Shown here: positions 63,444-64,000 of the stretch, piece after piece | How positions within the stretch are numbered: position 1 is the first letter of the stretch | Layout: each line of letters begins with the position of its first letter | NCBI RefSeq assembly: GCF_009363075.1 | Contig: NZ_CP045293.1 | Location: forward strand, 1,054,001 to 1,118,000 | Length of the DNA: 64,000 nucleotides | Direction of reading: 5' to 3' | Source of the DNA: Paenibacillus guangzhouensis | GTDB lineage: Bacteria > Bacillota > Bacilli > Paenibacillales > Paenibacillaceae | Program-made: the position numbers and the translations under genes | The notes under the pieces: model-generated | Seen by the model: only the letters and a program-made list of their open reading frames with translations | What the model was told of the DNA's origin: nothing | Database searches by the model: none

Positions 63444-63910
63444 AAAGAATGTTGCCATGGCTAATTACCGTCCTACTCGCCATCACATTAATTATTGTTG
63501 CAGCATTTCTCTTGTTCAATTACTGGTCTAAGGATGCGAACAGTTCGAAGGTAGACAGCGCCATTAGTCAGGTAGAGACAAAACAATTGACTGCGGATCA
63601 AATCGTTGAAGTGTCTTCTCAAATTACGGATATCAAGACGAACTTGGCTGATACAGGCTATGTCGTGATGATGGGCTTCTCTTTCCAACTTGATAGCAAG
63701 AAGACGAAAGAGGAATTCGATAAAATCAAAGATATCACTATTAAGCCGATTATCATTAAGACTTTGGCGGATATGCAGCCAACGGAGCTTAATGGTGCGA
63801 AAGGCAAAGATCAACTCTGTGCGAAGCTGACCAACCTAATCAACACTGCACTTCCTAATGGAAAGTTGATCAATATGGGGATTACTGATTTTATTATGAC
63901 GTCCATATAA
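63440..63910 (+). CDS. fliL: Flagellar basal-body-associated protein FliL
   Basis: FliL is a single-pass protein that associates with the stators. A Met-Lys start is followed by one membrane helix (ITVLLAITLIIVAAFLLFNY, about 10-29) and an extracellular domain of about 125 residues with VVMMGFSFQLDSKKTKEEFD. The 156 residues match family length, though sequence conservation is low. Overlap with swrD and the following fliM support the call. Confidence 0.9.
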   Translation: MKRMLPWLITVLLAITLIIVAAFLLFNYWSKDANSSKVDSAISQVETKQLTADQIVEVSSQITDIKTNLADTGYVVMMGFSFQLDSKKTKEEFDKIKDITIKPIIIKTLADMQPTELNGAKGKDQLCAKLTNLINTALPNGKLINMGITDFIMTSI

Positions 63911-63948
63911 TTTGGCGATAGAATGATTCCTTTAAGGGGGTGAAACGA

Positions 63949-64000
63949 TTGGTTGATGTATTGTCACAAAATGAGATCGATGCCTTGCTTGCGGCGTTAT
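63949..64000 (+). CDS. fliM: Flagellar motor switch protein FliM, 5' end
   Basis: Only the first 17 codons are in the window: MVDVLSQNEIDALLAAL, the CheY-P-binding N-terminus of FliM (LSQNEIDALLAA). TTG 63949 follows AAGGGGGTG. The gene runs off the right edge. Confidence 0.93.
   Translation, partial: MVDVLSQNEIDALLAAL

Noticed and set aside
1-64000. CRISPR arrays, tRNA or rRNA genes and prophage modules
   Set aside because: I looked for regularly spaced repeats, cloverleaf-like segments and phage genes and saw none. The repeats found are single pairs or hairpins.

Overview
The window reads as a chromosomal core segment of a Paenibacillus-like member of the Bacillales. The gene order follows the Bacillus-type arrangement (yceD-rpmF-fapR-plsX-fab genes-rnc-smc-ftsY-ylxM-ffh-rpsP-khpA-rimM-trmD, then rplS-lepB-rbgA-rnhB-ylqG-ylqH, sucCD-dprA-topA-trmFO-hslVU-codY and the long fla operon). 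Ribosome binding sites are strong AAGGAGG types, TTG and GTG starts are common, and Rho-independent terminators are clear. No tRNA, rRNA, CRISPR array or phage module was seen.

Layout. 1-7490: a YceD fragment, L32, then one fatty-acid operon headed by its own repressor FapR, with a FapR-type operator in its promoter, running through PlsX, FabH, FabD, FabG, ACP, FabF and RNase III. 7624-14859: Smc, FtsY, a hemolysin III-type membrane protein, YlxM and Ffh (chromosome condensation and the SRP pathway). 14903-16899: S16, KhpA, RimM and TrmD. 16957-27076: a signalling insert of about 10 kb separates trmD from rplS, which are neighbours in B. subtilis. It carries a small unknown protein, CheW, a CheA with two CheW domains, an MCP, an OmpR-type regulator, a convergent 1153-residue hybrid kinase and a small membrane protein. 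27223-34822: L19 with its own promoter and probable L19 leader RNA, signal peptidase, RbgA, a divergent TetR/membrane-protein pair, RNase HII, YlqG, YlqH, YraN and an esterase.

35050-41549 is the accessory stretch. It holds an exported GH18-type protein, an IS3-family element sitting exactly in the loop of a convergent terminator, a 58-residue YjfB-type gene, ComM, a small membrane protein, and an agr-like quorum-sensing locus. That locus has AgrB, an AgrC-like membrane domain with no kinase, and a 41-residue AgrD-like peptide. The agr-like locus and the adjacent membrane gene lie between two 36-38 bp direct repeats, one in the comM leader and one upstream of agrB. This is the best candidate for an undescribed system here: peptide production and a sensor-like receptor, but no visible kinase or AgrA partner.

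41983-64000: succinyl-CoA synthetase, DprA, TopA, TrmFO, HslVU and CodY, then the flagellar operon from flgB to the first codons of fliM. xerC, found between trmFO and hslV in B. subtilis, is absent; that gap holds a structured repeat that also occurs upstream of rimM. Starts were re-chosen by Shine-Dalgarno spacing and family N-termini where the longest frame looked wrong. Functions are assigned from motifs and gene order read by eye; no database search was run.
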